Below, piece after piece: positions 9,404-18,979 of a stretch of DNA of 64,000 nucleotides (its first letter is position 1; each line of letters starts with the position of its first letter). The stretch covers positions 55,874 to 119,873 of the forward strand of contig NZ_AKJY01000034.1 of NCBI RefSeq assembly GCF_000282115.1, in the 5' to 3' direction. The DNA is from Chryseobacterium populi (GTDB lineage: Bacteria > Bacteroidota > Bacteroidia > Flavobacteriales > Weeksellaceae). Position numbers and translations under genes: made by a program. Below the pieces are notes generated by a model. That model saw nothing but the letters and a program-made list of their open reading frames with translations. It searched no databases and had not been told where the DNA came from.

Positions 9404-10360
9404 TTATCCTTTAAACTGGCCCATTGCAATGAATTTATCCTGTCTCTGGGTTTCAAGTTCTTGTCCTGTGAATTTAGAGAATGCCTTGATATTCTGTAAA
9501 ATAGAACTTTTAAGATTTAAAAATGCTGTTTCCGGATCATAATGAGCACCTCCAAGTGGTTCTTCAATAATTCCGTCGATGAATTTTTCTCTTAAAGCAT
9601 CTTTCGGGGTCAGGTTCAGTGCATTGGCTGCATCTTCTTTATGATCCCAGTTTCTCCATAAAATAGAAGAACAGCTTTCCGGTGCGATTACCGTATACCA
9701 GGTGTTTTCAAGCATATATACTTTGTTTCCTACGCCTATTCCCAAAGCACCACCACTGGCTCCTTCGCCAATGATATAAGTGAAAATAGGGGTTTTAAGC
9801 TGCACCATTTCAAAAATATTTCTTGCAATAGCTTCTCCCTGCCCTCTTTCCTCAGCTTCCAATCCGGGATATGCTCCCGGTGTATCTACTAAAGTTACAA
9901 TCGGAATATGGAATTTTTCAGCAAGTTTCATCAATCGTAGAGCTTTTCTGTATCCTTCAGGATTCGGCATTCCGAATCTTCTGTACTGTCTTTCCTTAGT
10001 GGTTCTCCCTTTCTGGGTTCCGATAACCATTACTTTCTGACCATCCAATGTCATCAGGCCACCGATCATTGCAGGATCATCAGCAAAATTTCTATCACCG
10101 TGAAGTTCTAGAAAGCTGCCTTTATCGGCAATACCGCTAATATAATCTAATGTATAGGGACGATCCGGATGACGAGACAGTTGTACTCTCTGCCAGGGAC
10201 TAAGGTTGCCATAGATTTCTTTTTTCTTTTCTATGATCTTATCCTCAATTTGGCTGCATGCTAATTTTACATCAACACCACTTTCTTCTCCTACTAAAGA
10301 ACATGTTTGGTATTGATCCATTAATTCTTTTATAGGAAGTTCGAAACTTAAATATTCCAT
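9404..10360 (-). CDS. accA: Acetyl-CoA carboxylase carboxyltransferase subunit alpha
   Basis: The alpha half of the carboxyltransferase, which moves the carboxyl group from carboxybiotin to acetyl-CoA to give malonyl-CoA, the first committed step of fatty acid synthesis. The 318-residue length is typical. Visible motifs are [24 protein letters not shown] and [19 protein letters not shown] (crotonase fold, oxyanion region). accB and accC lie about 10 kb away in this window, and accD is not present. A TAAATTTG box (10384-10391) precedes the start. Confidence 0.97.
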   Translation of the reverse strand: MEYLSFELPIKELMDQYQTCSLVGEESGVDVKLACSQIEDKIIEKKKEIYGNLSPWQRVQLSRHPDRPYTLDYISGIADKGSFLELHGDRNFADDPAMIGGLMTLDGQKVMVIGTQKGRTTKERQYRRFGMPNPEGYRKALRLMKLAEKFHIPIVTLVDTPGAYPGLEAEERGQGEAIARNIFEMVQLKTPIFTYIIGEGASGGALGIGVGNKVYMLENTWYTVIAPESCSSILWRNWDHKEDAANALNLTPKDALREKFIDGIIEEPLGGAHYDPETAFLNLKSSILQNIKAFSKFTGQELETQRQDKFIAMGQFKG

Positions 10361-10383
10361 TTCTTGAAGTAAATTAAATCTTT

Positions 10384-10391
10384 CAAATTTA
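10384..10391 (-). promoter_or_regulatory. -7 promoter element of accA
   Basis: TAAATTTG on the minus strand, 23 bases before the accA start codon. Confidence 0.5.
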
Positions 10392-10408
10392 TGAAAAATT
10401 ATGAAACT

Positions 10409-12139
10409 CTATTTAAAATTATTGATTGCCCTGTTTATTCTGGAGATACTCTCTTCTTTTCCAATGAGTTCCAGGATATCAGGCACGTCCGGACCTTTTA
10501 GTTCTCCTACTAAAGATAAACGTAACGGCATCATTACTTTACCCATTCCCAGGCCTTTGTTTTCTGCAAAATCATGAACTTCCTGTTTTAAAGTTTCCGC
10601 ATCGAAGTTTTCAATTCCGTTTAATGTTGTTGCAAGTTCACTTAAAATTGCAGAAGTTTCATCATTCCATGCTTTTTTTGAAGCTTTCTCCTCATAAGAA
10701 ACAGGTGCTTCAAAGAAAAACGTTCCGCTTTCATAAATGTCTTTCGGAAAAGTTGCTCTTTCTTTCATCAGATGAATGATCTTCAGTAATTTTTCATCTG
10801 AAATTCCGGATAAATTAAGCTCCGTATTTTTTAAAATATGCAGAAGTTCCCCATCAGATTTCAGCTGAATATATTGATGATTAAACCATTCTGATTTTTC
10901 TTTACTGAATCTTGCTCCGGCCTTATGTACTTTATTTAAATCAAATTCTTTTGCCATTTCATCCAAAGATAAAACTTCTTTATCGTGAGAAGGAGACCAG
11001 CCCAAAAGGGCAACCATATTGATGAACGCTTCCGGAAGATAACCGTTTTCCCTGTAACCTTTGGAAATATTTCCTGTTGCAGGATCTTTAAAATCTAATG
11101 GGAACACCGGAAATCCGAATTTGTCACCGTCTCTTTTGCTTAGTTTTCCTGAAAGGCCTTTCTTTAAAAACTGTTTTACAGAAGCAGTTAATGAATTGTC
11201 ATTATCATTTTCAGTCAACATCGATTTAAATCTTGGGCTTTTTACCTCTGAAAAGAATGATTTGATAATCGGTGCAGATTCATCAAAAGTAAATTCATTG
11301 TTTTTCATCACAAATTCTTCTGTAAAAGATTTTGTGATGCTGTCTATATTATCTTTGTTAATTAATGTTGATACATCAGGTTTCAGAATTAAAGAAAGGT
11401 GGGCAAATTCCGGAGCTTTCCAGCCCATTGCTTCATACAGTAAAGTATGCAGCCCTAAAGACGGTAACCATTCTTCGCCACGGATAACATGGGTAATTTC
11501 CATCTCATGATCATCAATGATGTTGGCAAAATGGTAAGTTGGCATTCCGTCATTTTTTACCAGAACTTTATCATCCAGCGTATTGGTATTTACAGATGAT
11601 TTCCCTCGGATAATATCTTCAAGATTCAATGTTCTGTCAACAGGCATTTTAAATCTTACCACATACGGTGTCTTTTCATTCAGTAATTTCTGAACTTCTT
11701 CTTCAGAAAGGGCAATGCTGTTCTTTAAACGGTTTCTCGTAATGTTATCATAAGAGAAAACATCTCCTTTAGCTTCAAACTCAGCGCGGATGGCATCTAA
11801 TTCTTCTGGAGTGTCAAAAGCAAGATAAGCATAATCTGTTTTTAAGATCTGCTCTGTATAACGGTCATAAATATCTCTTCTTTCAGATTGTCTGTAAGGA
11901 GCAAATTTTCCTCCCTTTTTAGGGCTTTCATCGGGAATGATCCCACACCATTCTAAAGCTTCTTCAATATAATCTTCAGCACCTTCCACATATCTGGCTG
12001 TATCTGTATCTTCAATTCTCAATACAAATTCACCACCCTGATTTTTAGCAAAAAGATAATCATATAATGCGGTTCTTACACCTCCCAAATGCAAAGGCCC
12101 TGTAGGACTTGGAGCAAAACGGACTCTTACTTTCTCCAT
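10409..12139 (-). CDS. gltX: Glutamate--tRNA ligase with an insertion before the KMSKS-type loop
   Basis: Charges tRNA-Glu with glutamate. The class I synthetase signatures are present: PSPTGPLHLGG (HIGH equivalent, 10-20), VIRGEEWLPS (219-228) and KLSKRDGDK (KMSKS equivalent, 332-340), followed by FGFPVFPLDF. The protein is 576 residues, while bacterial GltX is usually about 470-510. The excess is a segment at about residues 256-329, between LSLILKPD and GKLSKRDG, which in most GltX proteins are separated by only two or three residues. Removing it would leave about 502 residues. All catalytic motifs on both sides are intact, so the enzyme is probably active. A TAAATTTG box at 12159-12166 precedes it. 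Confidence 0.95.
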   Translation of the reverse strand: MEKVRVRFAPSPTGPLHLGGVRTALYDYLFAKNQGGEFVLRIEDTDTARYVEGAEDYIEEALEWCGIIPDESPKKGGKFAPYRQSERRDIYDRYTEQILKTDYAYLAFDTPEELDAIRAEFEAKGDVFSYDNITRNRLKNSIALSEEEVQKLLNEKTPYVVRFKMPVDRTLNLEDIIRGKSSVNTNTLDDKVLVKNDGMPTYHFANIIDDHEMEITHVIRGEEWLPSLGLHTLLYEAMGWKAPEFAHLSLILKPDVSTLINKDNIDSITKSFTEEFVMKNNEFTFDESAPIIKSFFSEVKSPRFKSMLTENDNDNSLTASVKQFLKKGLSGKLSKRDGDKFGFPVFPLDFKDPATGNISKGYRENGYLPEAFINMVALLGWSPSHDKEVLSLDEMAKEFDLNKVHKAGARFSKEKSEWFNHQYIQLKSDGELLHILKNTELNLSGISDEKLLKIIHLMKERATFPKDIYESGTFFFEAPVSYEEKASKKAWNDETSAILSELATTLNGIENFDAETLKQEVHDFAENKGLGMGKVMMPLRLSLVGELKGPDVPDILELIGKEESISRINRAINNFK

Positions 12140-12158
12140 TTCAATTAAAATTTTGCTG

Positions 12159-12166
12159 CAAATTTA
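12159..12166 (-). promoter_or_regulatory. -7 promoter element of gltX
   Basis: TAAATTTG on the minus strand, 19 bases before the gltX start codon. Confidence 0.5.
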
Positions 12167-12272
12167 CTTAAAAATTATGTGTTTAAAGTTCTTTGCCAGA
12201 TGAATCTCATGGTAAACCAAAAGTATGGGAGTAAATCATATCCAAAACAACTTTATCCCTAACAATATGAAG

Positions 12273-13154
12273 TTAGAAAAGGTTTTTGATCCATATTTTT
12301 ATTTTTTTTGTCAAAGAAAGATCAAGATGCAATTTTTTCTGAAGATGTTTTTTTGAAAATGAAAGGATAAACTCATCGATGTTTCTGGATGGGAAAAAAG
12401 ACAGTTCTTTCCATAGGTTTCCATATATCGGGTGGAAATTTTTAAATTCAGAATAATTATTTGCATTCAGTTCTTTCCACAAATCAAGAAACCGGGAAGT
12501 ATCAAAATCATTTTTATGCCCCCAGTTATTAATTTTTTCTATAATTTCATCCTCGCTCCGTGCCCAGGATTGATGGACCAAATAATAATCTAAAGAGAGG
12601 GTACGGCCTTTATTGGTTAGCCTTGCATATTCATATTTCGGATAATTGGTTATCAGCATACATTTTTCCTCAAAAGGAGTGATGACAAAAAAACCTTCTT
12701 CATTCTGCTTAAACAGGGTGACAAAATTGACCTGAAAATTTATAGGGTTATTTTTTGCTTTTTTTAACAGGAAACTGTTTTTTCTTAAAAATTGAGCCAA
12801 TTTTCTGAAATCATAAGCATATTCATCTCCGTCTATCTGTATATGCCAGCCATCTGCTCCTAATTGTTCGGCCATCATGTTTCTTTGCCTGGTCTCAAGT
12901 TCCATAGGCTGCATTCCGGGAATATAGAATGAGTCTTTATAAAATGTAATTTTATGATCCGTATCAATCTTTTTAATATCTGAAAAAAAACTTTCAGGGA
13001 TAAAGATATCATTTCCGGCCCATGTTTTATGATCGGCATCATAGCTTATCATAATATGATCGACATCATGATATATCTGATTGACAGATGTGAAGATATA
13101 TGAATAATCGTAAGATAAAAGATAACCGGCTTTAATAATATTTCTTTTTCCCAT
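12273..13154 (-). CDS. Probable glycosyltransferase (GT-A-like), last gene of the glycan cluster
   Basis: 293 residues without signal peptide. The segment WHIQIDGDEYAYDF (DGD at 108-110) looks like the DxD nucleotide-sugar/metal site of GT-A enzymes, and HDVDHIMISYDADHKTW earlier fits the N-terminal nucleotide-binding part. The C-terminus is lysine-rich (KKIKIWIKNLF), which may help membrane association. It sits 18 bases after the preceding glycosyltransferase and is the end of a seven-gene run. The assignment rests on these motifs and on context; donor and acceptor are unknown. Confidence 0.65.
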   Translation of the reverse strand: MGKRNIIKAGYLLSYDYSYIFTSVNQIYHDVDHIMISYDADHKTWAGNDIFIPESFFSDIKKIDTDHKITFYKDSFYIPGMQPMELETRQRNMMAEQLGADGWHIQIDGDEYAYDFRKLAQFLRKNSFLLKKAKNNPINFQVNFVTLFKQNEEGFFVITPFEEKCMLITNYPKYEYARLTNKGRTLSLDYYLVHQSWARSEDEIIEKINNWGHKNDFDTSRFLDLWKELNANNYSEFKNFHPIYGNLWKELSFFPSRNIDEFILSFSKKHLQKKLHLDLSLTKKIKIWIKNLF

Positions 13155-13172
13155 AAGATTGTAATAAATTAT

Positions 13173-14036
13173 TTATAATTTTGAATAAAGCCCGTTTATA
13201 ATACCTTTAACATATGCCTTTGCTAAAGCGAAATCTCCTTTTTTAAATGCTTTCCGGGCCAGCTTCCATCGTTCTTTTTTTACATATTTAAGGTTTCCGT
13301 TATACAATCTGCAAAGCCATAAACGGTTTCGGGTCATATAATACTCATAAAAGCTTCCCTTCTCACTGTAGGTATTAAATGCCGTAAGACTTGTATTTAC
13401 AGCTAATTTCCAACGGGTTTTCCTTAAAACTCTTAAGCACCATTCGGATTCTTCATAGTACATGAAAAACTTTTCATTCATCAGCCCTATCTCATCCAGA
13501 AGTTCTTTTCTGAACATAAAAACACTGCCATCCACATAGTCTAACTGGTAATTATAGTGGCTGATATGAACATCAGACCTGTTTAAATTGAAATGGGTAT
13601 GAGCTCCCAGGAACCCTTTTTCCGGGTACAGCAGCCCGCCATCTGAATATATTTTATGATGATCATTTCTATAACAGATCCTTGGACCAATAGCAGCAAT
13701 GTCCTGATGCTCCTGCAGGTCATTATACAATGTTTTAATGGTAGAGATATCAATATCAATATCCGGGTTCAAAAGCAGGAAAAAATTCTTCCCGTCCTGT
13801 ATGGCTTTTCTAATAGCCAAATTATTACCATATGCGTACCCCCCGTTTTTTTCACTGATGATATAATTGATATTTTTTTGAGCTCCGAATTCAGCAATTT
13901 TATTTTTGTCCAGTGAATTATTATCCACCACATAGATAGATTTTTCATCACAGTTTTCTTTCAAAAGAGCATTTACCTCTCTGGAAGTGTCGTCAAAAGA
14001 GTTGTAATTTAAAATAATTATTGCTAAATCCTTCAT
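13173..14036 (-). CDS. Glycosyltransferase family 2 (rhamnosyltransferase-like)
   Basis: Transfers a sugar from a nucleotide donor during surface-glycan assembly at the cytoplasmic face. The 287 residues contain the GT2 pattern: IIILNYNSFDD at the N-terminus, VVDNNSLD (37-44), NGGYAYGNNLAI (64-75), LLNPDIDID (88-96, DxD) and YVDGSVFMFRKELLDEIG with MYYEESEWCLR as acceptor-site motifs, as in WbbL-type enzymes. It overlaps the upstream glycosyltransferase by four bases (ATGA), so the two are probably translationally coupled. The sugar is not predictable. Confidence 0.85.
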   Translation of the reverse strand: MKDLAIIILNYNSFDDTSREVNALLKENCDEKSIYVVDNNSLDKNKIAEFGAQKNINYIISEKNGGYAYGNNLAIRKAIQDGKNFFLLLNPDIDIDISTIKTLYNDLQEHQDIAAIGPRICYRNDHHKIYSDGGLLYPEKGFLGAHTHFNLNRSDVHISHYNYQLDYVDGSVFMFRKELLDEIGLMNEKFFMYYEESEWCLRVLRKTRWKLAVNTSLTAFNTYSEKGSFYEYYMTRNRLWLCRLYNGNLKYVKKERWKLARKAFKKGDFALAKAYVKGIINGLYSKL

Positions 14037-15244
14037 TGCAGTATTTTGAAAATTTCGTCTCTTTGTGCTTCAATAGAGAATGGATAGATCGCTTTTTCAG
14101 AGTTGCTGTGTAACGTATTCCAGGTTGTTTCGTTGGTACAGATTTCAATAATATGGTCTGCAAATTTCTGATAATCGTCGTTGTCTGAAATCAAAGCGGT
14201 TACCCCGTTTTCTAAAAACATTCCTTCCGCACCGATAGTAGTGGTTAAAACAGGAAGCGTATATTCTAAAGCCTGTCCGATCTTACCTTTTACTCCTGCA
14301 CCAAATCTTAGTGGTGATACGGATGCAAAGCATTTTTCATAATAAGGGATAATATTTTCTACAAAACCTGCAACCTCAAATTTTTCAGAATTCATTTTCA
14401 CGATAGTTTCCGGAGCTTCCGAACCTATGATGGTTATTTTTAAATCCGGCAAAATCTTCCATACCAGAGGCATAATCTGGTGATACAATATTTCTACCGC
14501 ATCTACATTGGGATCGTGTAAAAAGGTACCGATAAAAAATATTCCGTTTCGTTTTTCAAAAGGTGGCATATCTTCAGGTTTTACCTTTAAATTATGAACG
14601 TTGCTTACCGTAAATAGCTTGGACTCATCTACAAAAGCCTTCATAAACTCTTTTTCTTTGTCGCTGATTACAGCAATTTTATCTGCTTTCTTGCACAATT
14701 CAGTTTCTATATACTTATAATGAACCAGTTCTTTAGCTCTTACTTTGTCGTATTTGATTTCAAGACCCCTTTCCATTCTCAGGTAATGGATGTCAACCAT
14801 ATCATAAATGATTTTTACCTGTGGTGCTTTTTCCCTGAAAAAATCCAGGTAGTATTCAAAAAGCTCAGGCCTGTGGCACCATACAAAATCAAGCTTGGGA
14901 AGTAAGGTATTGATGAAATGTTTTTTACCTTTCATGATACCATATTTGCCTATAAATGGGGTATAGACAATTACATTATGATCATTCAGGTTTTTAATAT
15001 ATTTTTTAGATTCTACTTTTGGGATTGCTTTTCTCCAATCCATAAGGTACACATTGTAATGCCTGGCCAGAAACTTGGCAATTTCTGTGATCCGGTTTGA
15101 GGCAGAGTCTTTATCAAATGTAGGGATCTGGCTGTCTACAATCAGTATATTTTTTTTACTTTCATCAGGAATAATGGTTTTTTCTGATAAAGGATAATGA
15201 TTTTTTAAATATATATAATTTTTTATTTTTCTTTTGATACCCAT
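14033..15244 (-). CDS. Glycosyltransferase family 4-type (GT-B fold)
   Basis: 403 residues. The N-terminal half has NILIVDSQIPTFDKDSASNR, a nucleotide-binding start common in GT4 enzymes of polysaccharide clusters. The C-terminal half has KRNGIFFIGTFLHDPNVDA, LKITIIGSEAP and the donor-site region VSPLRFGAGVKGKIGQALEY with LPVLTTTIGAEGM. It acts in the cytoplasm or at the inner membrane on a lipid-linked acceptor (inferred). It is coupled to the next gene by ATGA overlap and lies 4 bases after the preceding one. Confidence 0.85.
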   Translation of the reverse strand: MGIKRKIKNYIYLKNHYPLSEKTIIPDESKKNILIVDSQIPTFDKDSASNRITEIAKFLARHYNVYLMDWRKAIPKVESKKYIKNLNDHNVIVYTPFIGKYGIMKGKKHFINTLLPKLDFVWCHRPELFEYYLDFFREKAPQVKIIYDMVDIHYLRMERGLEIKYDKVRAKELVHYKYIETELCKKADKIAVISDKEKEFMKAFVDESKLFTVSNVHNLKVKPEDMPPFEKRNGIFFIGTFLHDPNVDAVEILYHQIMPLVWKILPDLKITIIGSEAPETIVKMNSEKFEVAGFVENIIPYYEKCFASVSPLRFGAGVKGKIGQALEYTLPVLTTTIGAEGMFLENGVTALISDNDDYQKFADHIIEICTNETTWNTLHSNSEKAIYPFSIEAQRDEIFKILQ

Positions 15245-15248
15245 AATT

Positions 15249-16196
15249 TTATAATTTGAATATTTTTTCTGTAAAACTCTTTACCGTATATTTATTGAGA
15301 ATGTCCTGGGGAATTTCTGAATATTCCAGCTCAAGAAATCTCTTAATCTCATCAGGCTCCAAATGATCACTGTCTACAACCAACATATTATTTGGATGGT
15401 AAAAATCATAATCCTTAACGGCAGCGTTTGTGGTAATCAGTTTCTTTCTATATCCCAGACTTTCAAAAGTCCTGAACGAAAGCCCGCTTTGGTCCTTTCG
15501 CTGAATATCCATCATGGCTTTAGAGCACGAAATAATCTTCTTCGTTTCACTAAGGGACAGGTATTCCGTAATTGAATGTAAATAGGGGTATACCAATTTT
15601 TCAAACCAGAATAATACAAAATAAATTCTGAATTCCGCTTCGGATAATATTTTTGATACTCTATCAATCTCATCGATTCTGGAATCATAGGATGAAACAT
15701 TGAAAATATCATATTGTATTGGCTGAGGTTCTATAGTCTGGTCATAGATGAAATTAGAAGTTTCAATGAAATGATACTGCCTGATGTCTTCTTTTTCATA
15801 AGAATATACTTCATCAAAAAAATGAATTATTTCAATCTGCCGCGGATATTTTTTACAGCTGTCATAATAATATGCGATAAAGGAATCCGTATTTTTTTTT
15901 AATTCTGATAATAATGAATCTTCCAGTAAGTCGGGGCGGATGATGAAAATAATATCCTGTTTTTCTTTAATCTGCTGTAAAATCTGCCGGCTGAAATATT
16001 TTTTCTTGATATTGTGGCCAAATAACTTCGTAACTCCATTCCAGATTTTCACCCCTACATTCGGATACTTGTATTTTATAGTGTCTGTCTTAATGTCGGT
16101 GACAGTTATATTCCCGCCTGATTGCAGTTCCTGAACGACAAAATCAATATAACCATATGCGAAAGGGTAAATTAATGTAATCTTCTTTGACGTCAT
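15249..16196 (-). CDS. Probable glycosyltransferase, CgeB-like (paralogue of the gene at 17228)
   Basis: 315 residues, no signal peptide. Motifs shared with the protein at 17228-18205 include SYDSRIDEI versus SYDNKRVSF, DQSGLSFRTFESLGYRKKLI versus GQYGLSFRVFEAMSLEKKII, KDYDFYHPNN versus KSYDFYNAHN, and the ending IPQDILNKYT versus IPEDIYNKYT. The GLSFRxFE block matches the donor-binding end of GT-B glycosyltransferases related to CgeB and LPS-core enzymes. Overlap of four bases with the upstream gene supports co-translation. Substrate unknown. Confidence 0.7.
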   Translation of the reverse strand: MTSKKITLIYPFAYGYIDFVVQELQSGGNITVTDIKTDTIKYKYPNVGVKIWNGVTKLFGHNIKKKYFSRQILQQIKEKQDIIFIIRPDLLEDSLLSELKKNTDSFIAYYYDSCKKYPRQIEIIHFFDEVYSYEKEDIRQYHFIETSNFIYDQTIEPQPIQYDIFNVSSYDSRIDEIDRVSKILSEAEFRIYFVLFWFEKLVYPYLHSITEYLSLSETKKIISCSKAMMDIQRKDQSGLSFRTFESLGYRKKLITTNAAVKDYDFYHPNNMLVVDSDHLEPDEIKRFLELEYSEIPQDILNKYTVKSFTEKIFKL

Positions 16197-17188
16197 TTTT
16201 TAAATATTTCTGTCAGCTTTTCTTCAAATGCAATTTCTTCATTTAAAACCACTTTTTTATAAGGTACAAACTGAGGAATATGCGCAGGGTAATTTTCTAA
16301 AACCTCTTTTATTTTTGCAATGATTTCGGGAATTCTACCTTCACTGAAATTAAATTTATATTCGTCCGGAATCATCAGGTCTTGGTAATAAGCCGAAGAT
16401 CCGTTTTTCCCTGAAACAATACAGCAATCCTGCGAAACAGATTCTCTGAGCATTTTATCCCGACCGGGATTTTCACCGAAGTCAACATACAATAAAGATT
16501 TGGCCATTAAATCTTTGATCTGACCGGCATTCATATTCTGTATAGGAACCCATTCAAGTTCCGGGGAGTTTTTAATTAACTGTGAGATCTCCTTTTTTCC
16601 TTTTCTGGGATTGTACAGGATTTTTTTATTGGTCAGGTCTTTCGTGATGGTTCCTTTGTTTTCTAAAAAACTGGGATTGATATAGTCACACACAAAATCT
16701 ATCTGACTTTCAGGAATGCCATGGTCTTTGATGTACAGTGAGGAACGATAAGATTGTGCCCACTGGAAGACATTCGGTAATGGCTCAAAATAATATTCTT
16801 TATCTTTTTGTTGATAGAACAGTTTTGTGAATATATTCTGCTTCCGGATTCTGTAATCCATTAGGATTTTATAAAAATCAACACTCAGCCACCAGATTAC
16901 TTTCTGGCTTTCAGGATATTGCTTTACTAAAAAAGTCATAGATTCCGGAACAATTAAAATGTTTTCGGCCTTGTCCTCTACACGATCTGTTTCATCAGTC
17001 AGATATACACTATAGTTTTCAGGTTTTGCACTTTTTCTTTTGGGAATGTAATGCATAAATACATTTTTTATACCCAGACGATGGAGCTTATCTGATAATT
17101 GATGCAGAGCTTCCGGACCGCCGGTAACACTGTTTGGAGGACAAAATATGATGATTTTAGATTGTTCTGTATAAGTAATCATGTACAA
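16193..17188 (-). CDS. Probable glycosyltransferase (GT-B-like), glycan cluster
   Basis: 331 residues. The opening IIIFCPPNSVTGGPEALHQL resembles the glycine-rich nucleotide-sugar loop of GT-B enzymes (TGGPE). The C-terminal half has KKILYNPRKGKK and YVDFGENPGRDKMLRESVSQ, similar to the donor-site helix region. No transmembrane helix. The start at 17188 gives MYMITYTEQSK; the third residue is an alternative start. It belongs to the run of glycosyltransferase genes, and its function is inferred from motif and context. Confidence 0.65.
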   Translation of the reverse strand: MYMITYTEQSKIIIFCPPNSVTGGPEALHQLSDKLHRLGIKNVFMHYIPKRKSAKPENYSVYLTDETDRVEDKAENILIVPESMTFLVKQYPESQKVIWWLSVDFYKILMDYRIRKQNIFTKLFYQQKDKEYYFEPLPNVFQWAQSYRSSLYIKDHGIPESQIDFVCDYINPSFLENKGTITKDLTNKKILYNPRKGKKEISQLIKNSPELEWVPIQNMNAGQIKDLMAKSLLYVDFGENPGRDKMLRESVSQDCCIVSGKNGSSAYYQDLMIPDEYKFNFSEGRIPEIIAKIKEVLENYPAHIPQFVPYKKVVLNEEIAFEEKLTEIFKK

Positions 17189-17227
17189 GTATAGGGAAAT
17201 AATTCAAAAACGAATATAAGTAATTTT

Positions 17228-18205
17228 TTAAGATAGCTTAAAAACCACATTTACCCAGTGATCCAGAGTATATTTGTTATAGATGTCTTCAGGGATGTCT
17301 TCATAAGGCAGTTCAAAAAAAGATATGTCAAGATTACTGCAAGTCTTGTTTAAAACCAAAATATTATGTGCATTATAAAAATCATAACTTTTAATAGCTT
17401 CATTATCAGTGATGATTTTTTTTTCCAAAGACATGGCTTCAAAAACCCTGAAGCTTAAACCATATTGTCCTTCACGCATCAGGTCGAGCAACGCTTTTGA
17501 ATTTTGATAGTATTTGGGCAGATCCTTATGTCCGATTTTTTTCATGCTGAAGATAATCGATAAATTCTCAGGAACCTTAATCAGGATGTTCTTTAGCTGA
17601 TGTTTCCATGATTTCTTCCCAATAATCATAATCTGGAACTTAAGATCTAATGCCATTAACCTTTTGGCAAGCAATTTTATAAACGAAACCCTCTTATTGT
17701 CATAGGAAGTAATATAAAACAAATCCATTGTAGGATTTTGCTCCTTATTGGAAACATGGGGAAGATAAATATAGTTGGTCAGTTTTTCAAAACCATATTT
17801 CTCGATATCACCGATATCAAAGGAAAAGATTTTATCGAAAAGATAAAGCTTGTCATGTACGGGAAATCTTTCCAGGTTATCATAAAGGTAGGTAATAAGC
17901 CGGCCGGTGTATGTTTTTATCTTTTTTATGGTAGAAATATCAAAAACGTCGGGACTTAAAACAAGAATCTGATCCTGGTATCCCAGTTGTTCAAGAGAAT
18001 CTAATACAAATTTTTGTCGCTTCTCGGTTTTTAGATTTTTATTTAAAAACGTTTTGCTTAAAGCATTGGTTGCCCTTTCTGTGAAATTGGAATGCGAAAC
18101 CGATGCAATTTCAATATGATGGGCATCAATACCTTTACTGCATAATGTATCTACAATATACTTATCATATCCCCAAAAATCGAAACTAATTACACAAATC
18201 TTCAT
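17228..18205 (-). CDS. Probable glycosyltransferase, CgeB-like (paralogue of the gene at 15249)
   Basis: 325 residues. It starts MKICVISFDFWGYDKYIVDT and contains GRLITYLYDNLERFP, FYITSYDNKR, LKFQIMIIGKKSW and EGQYGLSFRVFEAMSLEKK, the last being the likely donor-binding motif of a GT-B fold. Similarity to the 15249 product runs over the whole length. The pair probably arose by duplication, with the GT-B-like gene at 16193 between them. It lies 4 bases after the GT2 gene at 18210, so it is in the same operon. Confidence 0.7.
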   Translation of the reverse strand: MKICVISFDFWGYDKYIVDTLCSKGIDAHHIEIASVSHSNFTERATNALSKTFLNKNLKTEKRQKFVLDSLEQLGYQDQILVLSPDVFDISTIKKIKTYTGRLITYLYDNLERFPVHDKLYLFDKIFSFDIGDIEKYGFEKLTNYIYLPHVSNKEQNPTMDLFYITSYDNKRVSFIKLLAKRLMALDLKFQIMIIGKKSWKHQLKNILIKVPENLSIIFSMKKIGHKDLPKYYQNSKALLDLMREGQYGLSFRVFEAMSLEKKIITDNEAIKSYDFYNAHNILVLNKTCSNLDISFFELPYEDIPEDIYNKYTLDHWVNVVFKLS

Positions 18206-18209
18206 TCAA

Positions 18210-18977
18210 TTAAATTTGCTCCTTTTTTAATGATTCATAAGTCTCATATACACTTAAAGACTGTAAATAGGAAAGTTGATACCCCTCTTTCCCGTCTGCT
18301 ATACCTAACCGCAAAATGTATGCCTTAAAGAATTTGAATGCTGTTTTGGAGTATTGGGTTATCCTGCTGAATTTTTTCCCCTTCAAAGCAAGCTCCTGTC
18401 CTTTTAAAACACCATAATGAATCATTTTTTGTTTATAAGACTCATAACTGGAAACGGAATAATGAAACAATTTATTTTTCAGAATTCCGATGGATCCGTT
18501 TACTTCCAGTGTTTCATGAACTTTTTTTCCGGAAATATATCTTGCTTTGGATTTTCTGAACAGCCTGAAGTTTTTATCGGACTGCGTCCCGGAATAGTTG
18601 ATCGGCTTATTCGCGAAAAAGAATTTTCTATAAAAGTAATAAGCATCTTTTTGTTGAGATACCGGTTTATTCAGCTCATCGATAATTTCCTTTCTCAGAA
18701 GTGGTGTGATTCGCTCATCGCCGTCAAGAAATAATACCCAGTCATTATTCGCAGCATCCAAAGCCAGATTCCGTTGTTTTGTAAAATCTTCAAACTTATG
18801 CTGAATCACTTTCACATTAGGATAGGTGTTGGCAATTTCAACAGTATGGTCTGTGCTGAATGAATCTATTACAATAATCTCATCACAAAAATCAAAACAC
18901 CCGAGTACTTCCCGAATGTTTTGTTCTTCGTTATACGTTATGATTAAGCCACTTACTTTTTCAGTGAGTTCAGGCAT
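18210..18977 (-). CDS. Glycosyltransferase family 2, WaaE/KdtX-like
   Basis: 255 residues from the chosen start (MPELTEKVSGLIITYNEE). A longer frame begins inside rocD at 19025, but the inner ATG lies two bases after the rocD stop codon, which fits coupled translation. Motifs are GLIITYNEEQNI, IVIDSFSTDHT, KQRNLALDAANNDWVLFLDGD (DGD metal site) and KKVHETLEVNG, the pattern of the WaaE/KdtX beta-glucosyltransferase-like group that modifies LPS inner core. It is the first sugar-transfer gene after rocD, so the cluster probably starts with core-type chemistry. Confidence 0.85.
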   Translation of the reverse strand: MPELTEKVSGLIITYNEEQNIREVLGCFDFCDEIIVIDSFSTDHTVEIANTYPNVKVIQHKFEDFTKQRNLALDAANNDWVLFLDGDERITPLLRKEIIDELNKPVSQQKDAYYFYRKFFFANKPINYSGTQSDKNFRLFRKSKARYISGKKVHETLEVNGSIGILKNKLFHYSVSSYESYKQKMIHYGVLKGQELALKGKKFSRITQYSKTAFKFFKAYILRLGIADGKEGYQLSYLQSLSVYETYESLKKEQI

Positions 18978-18979
18978 AT

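Noticed and set aside
11061..11510. 149-residue plus-strand open frame
   Set aside because: It lies wholly inside gltX on the opposite strand and looks like a shadow of that gene; no promoter or family features.
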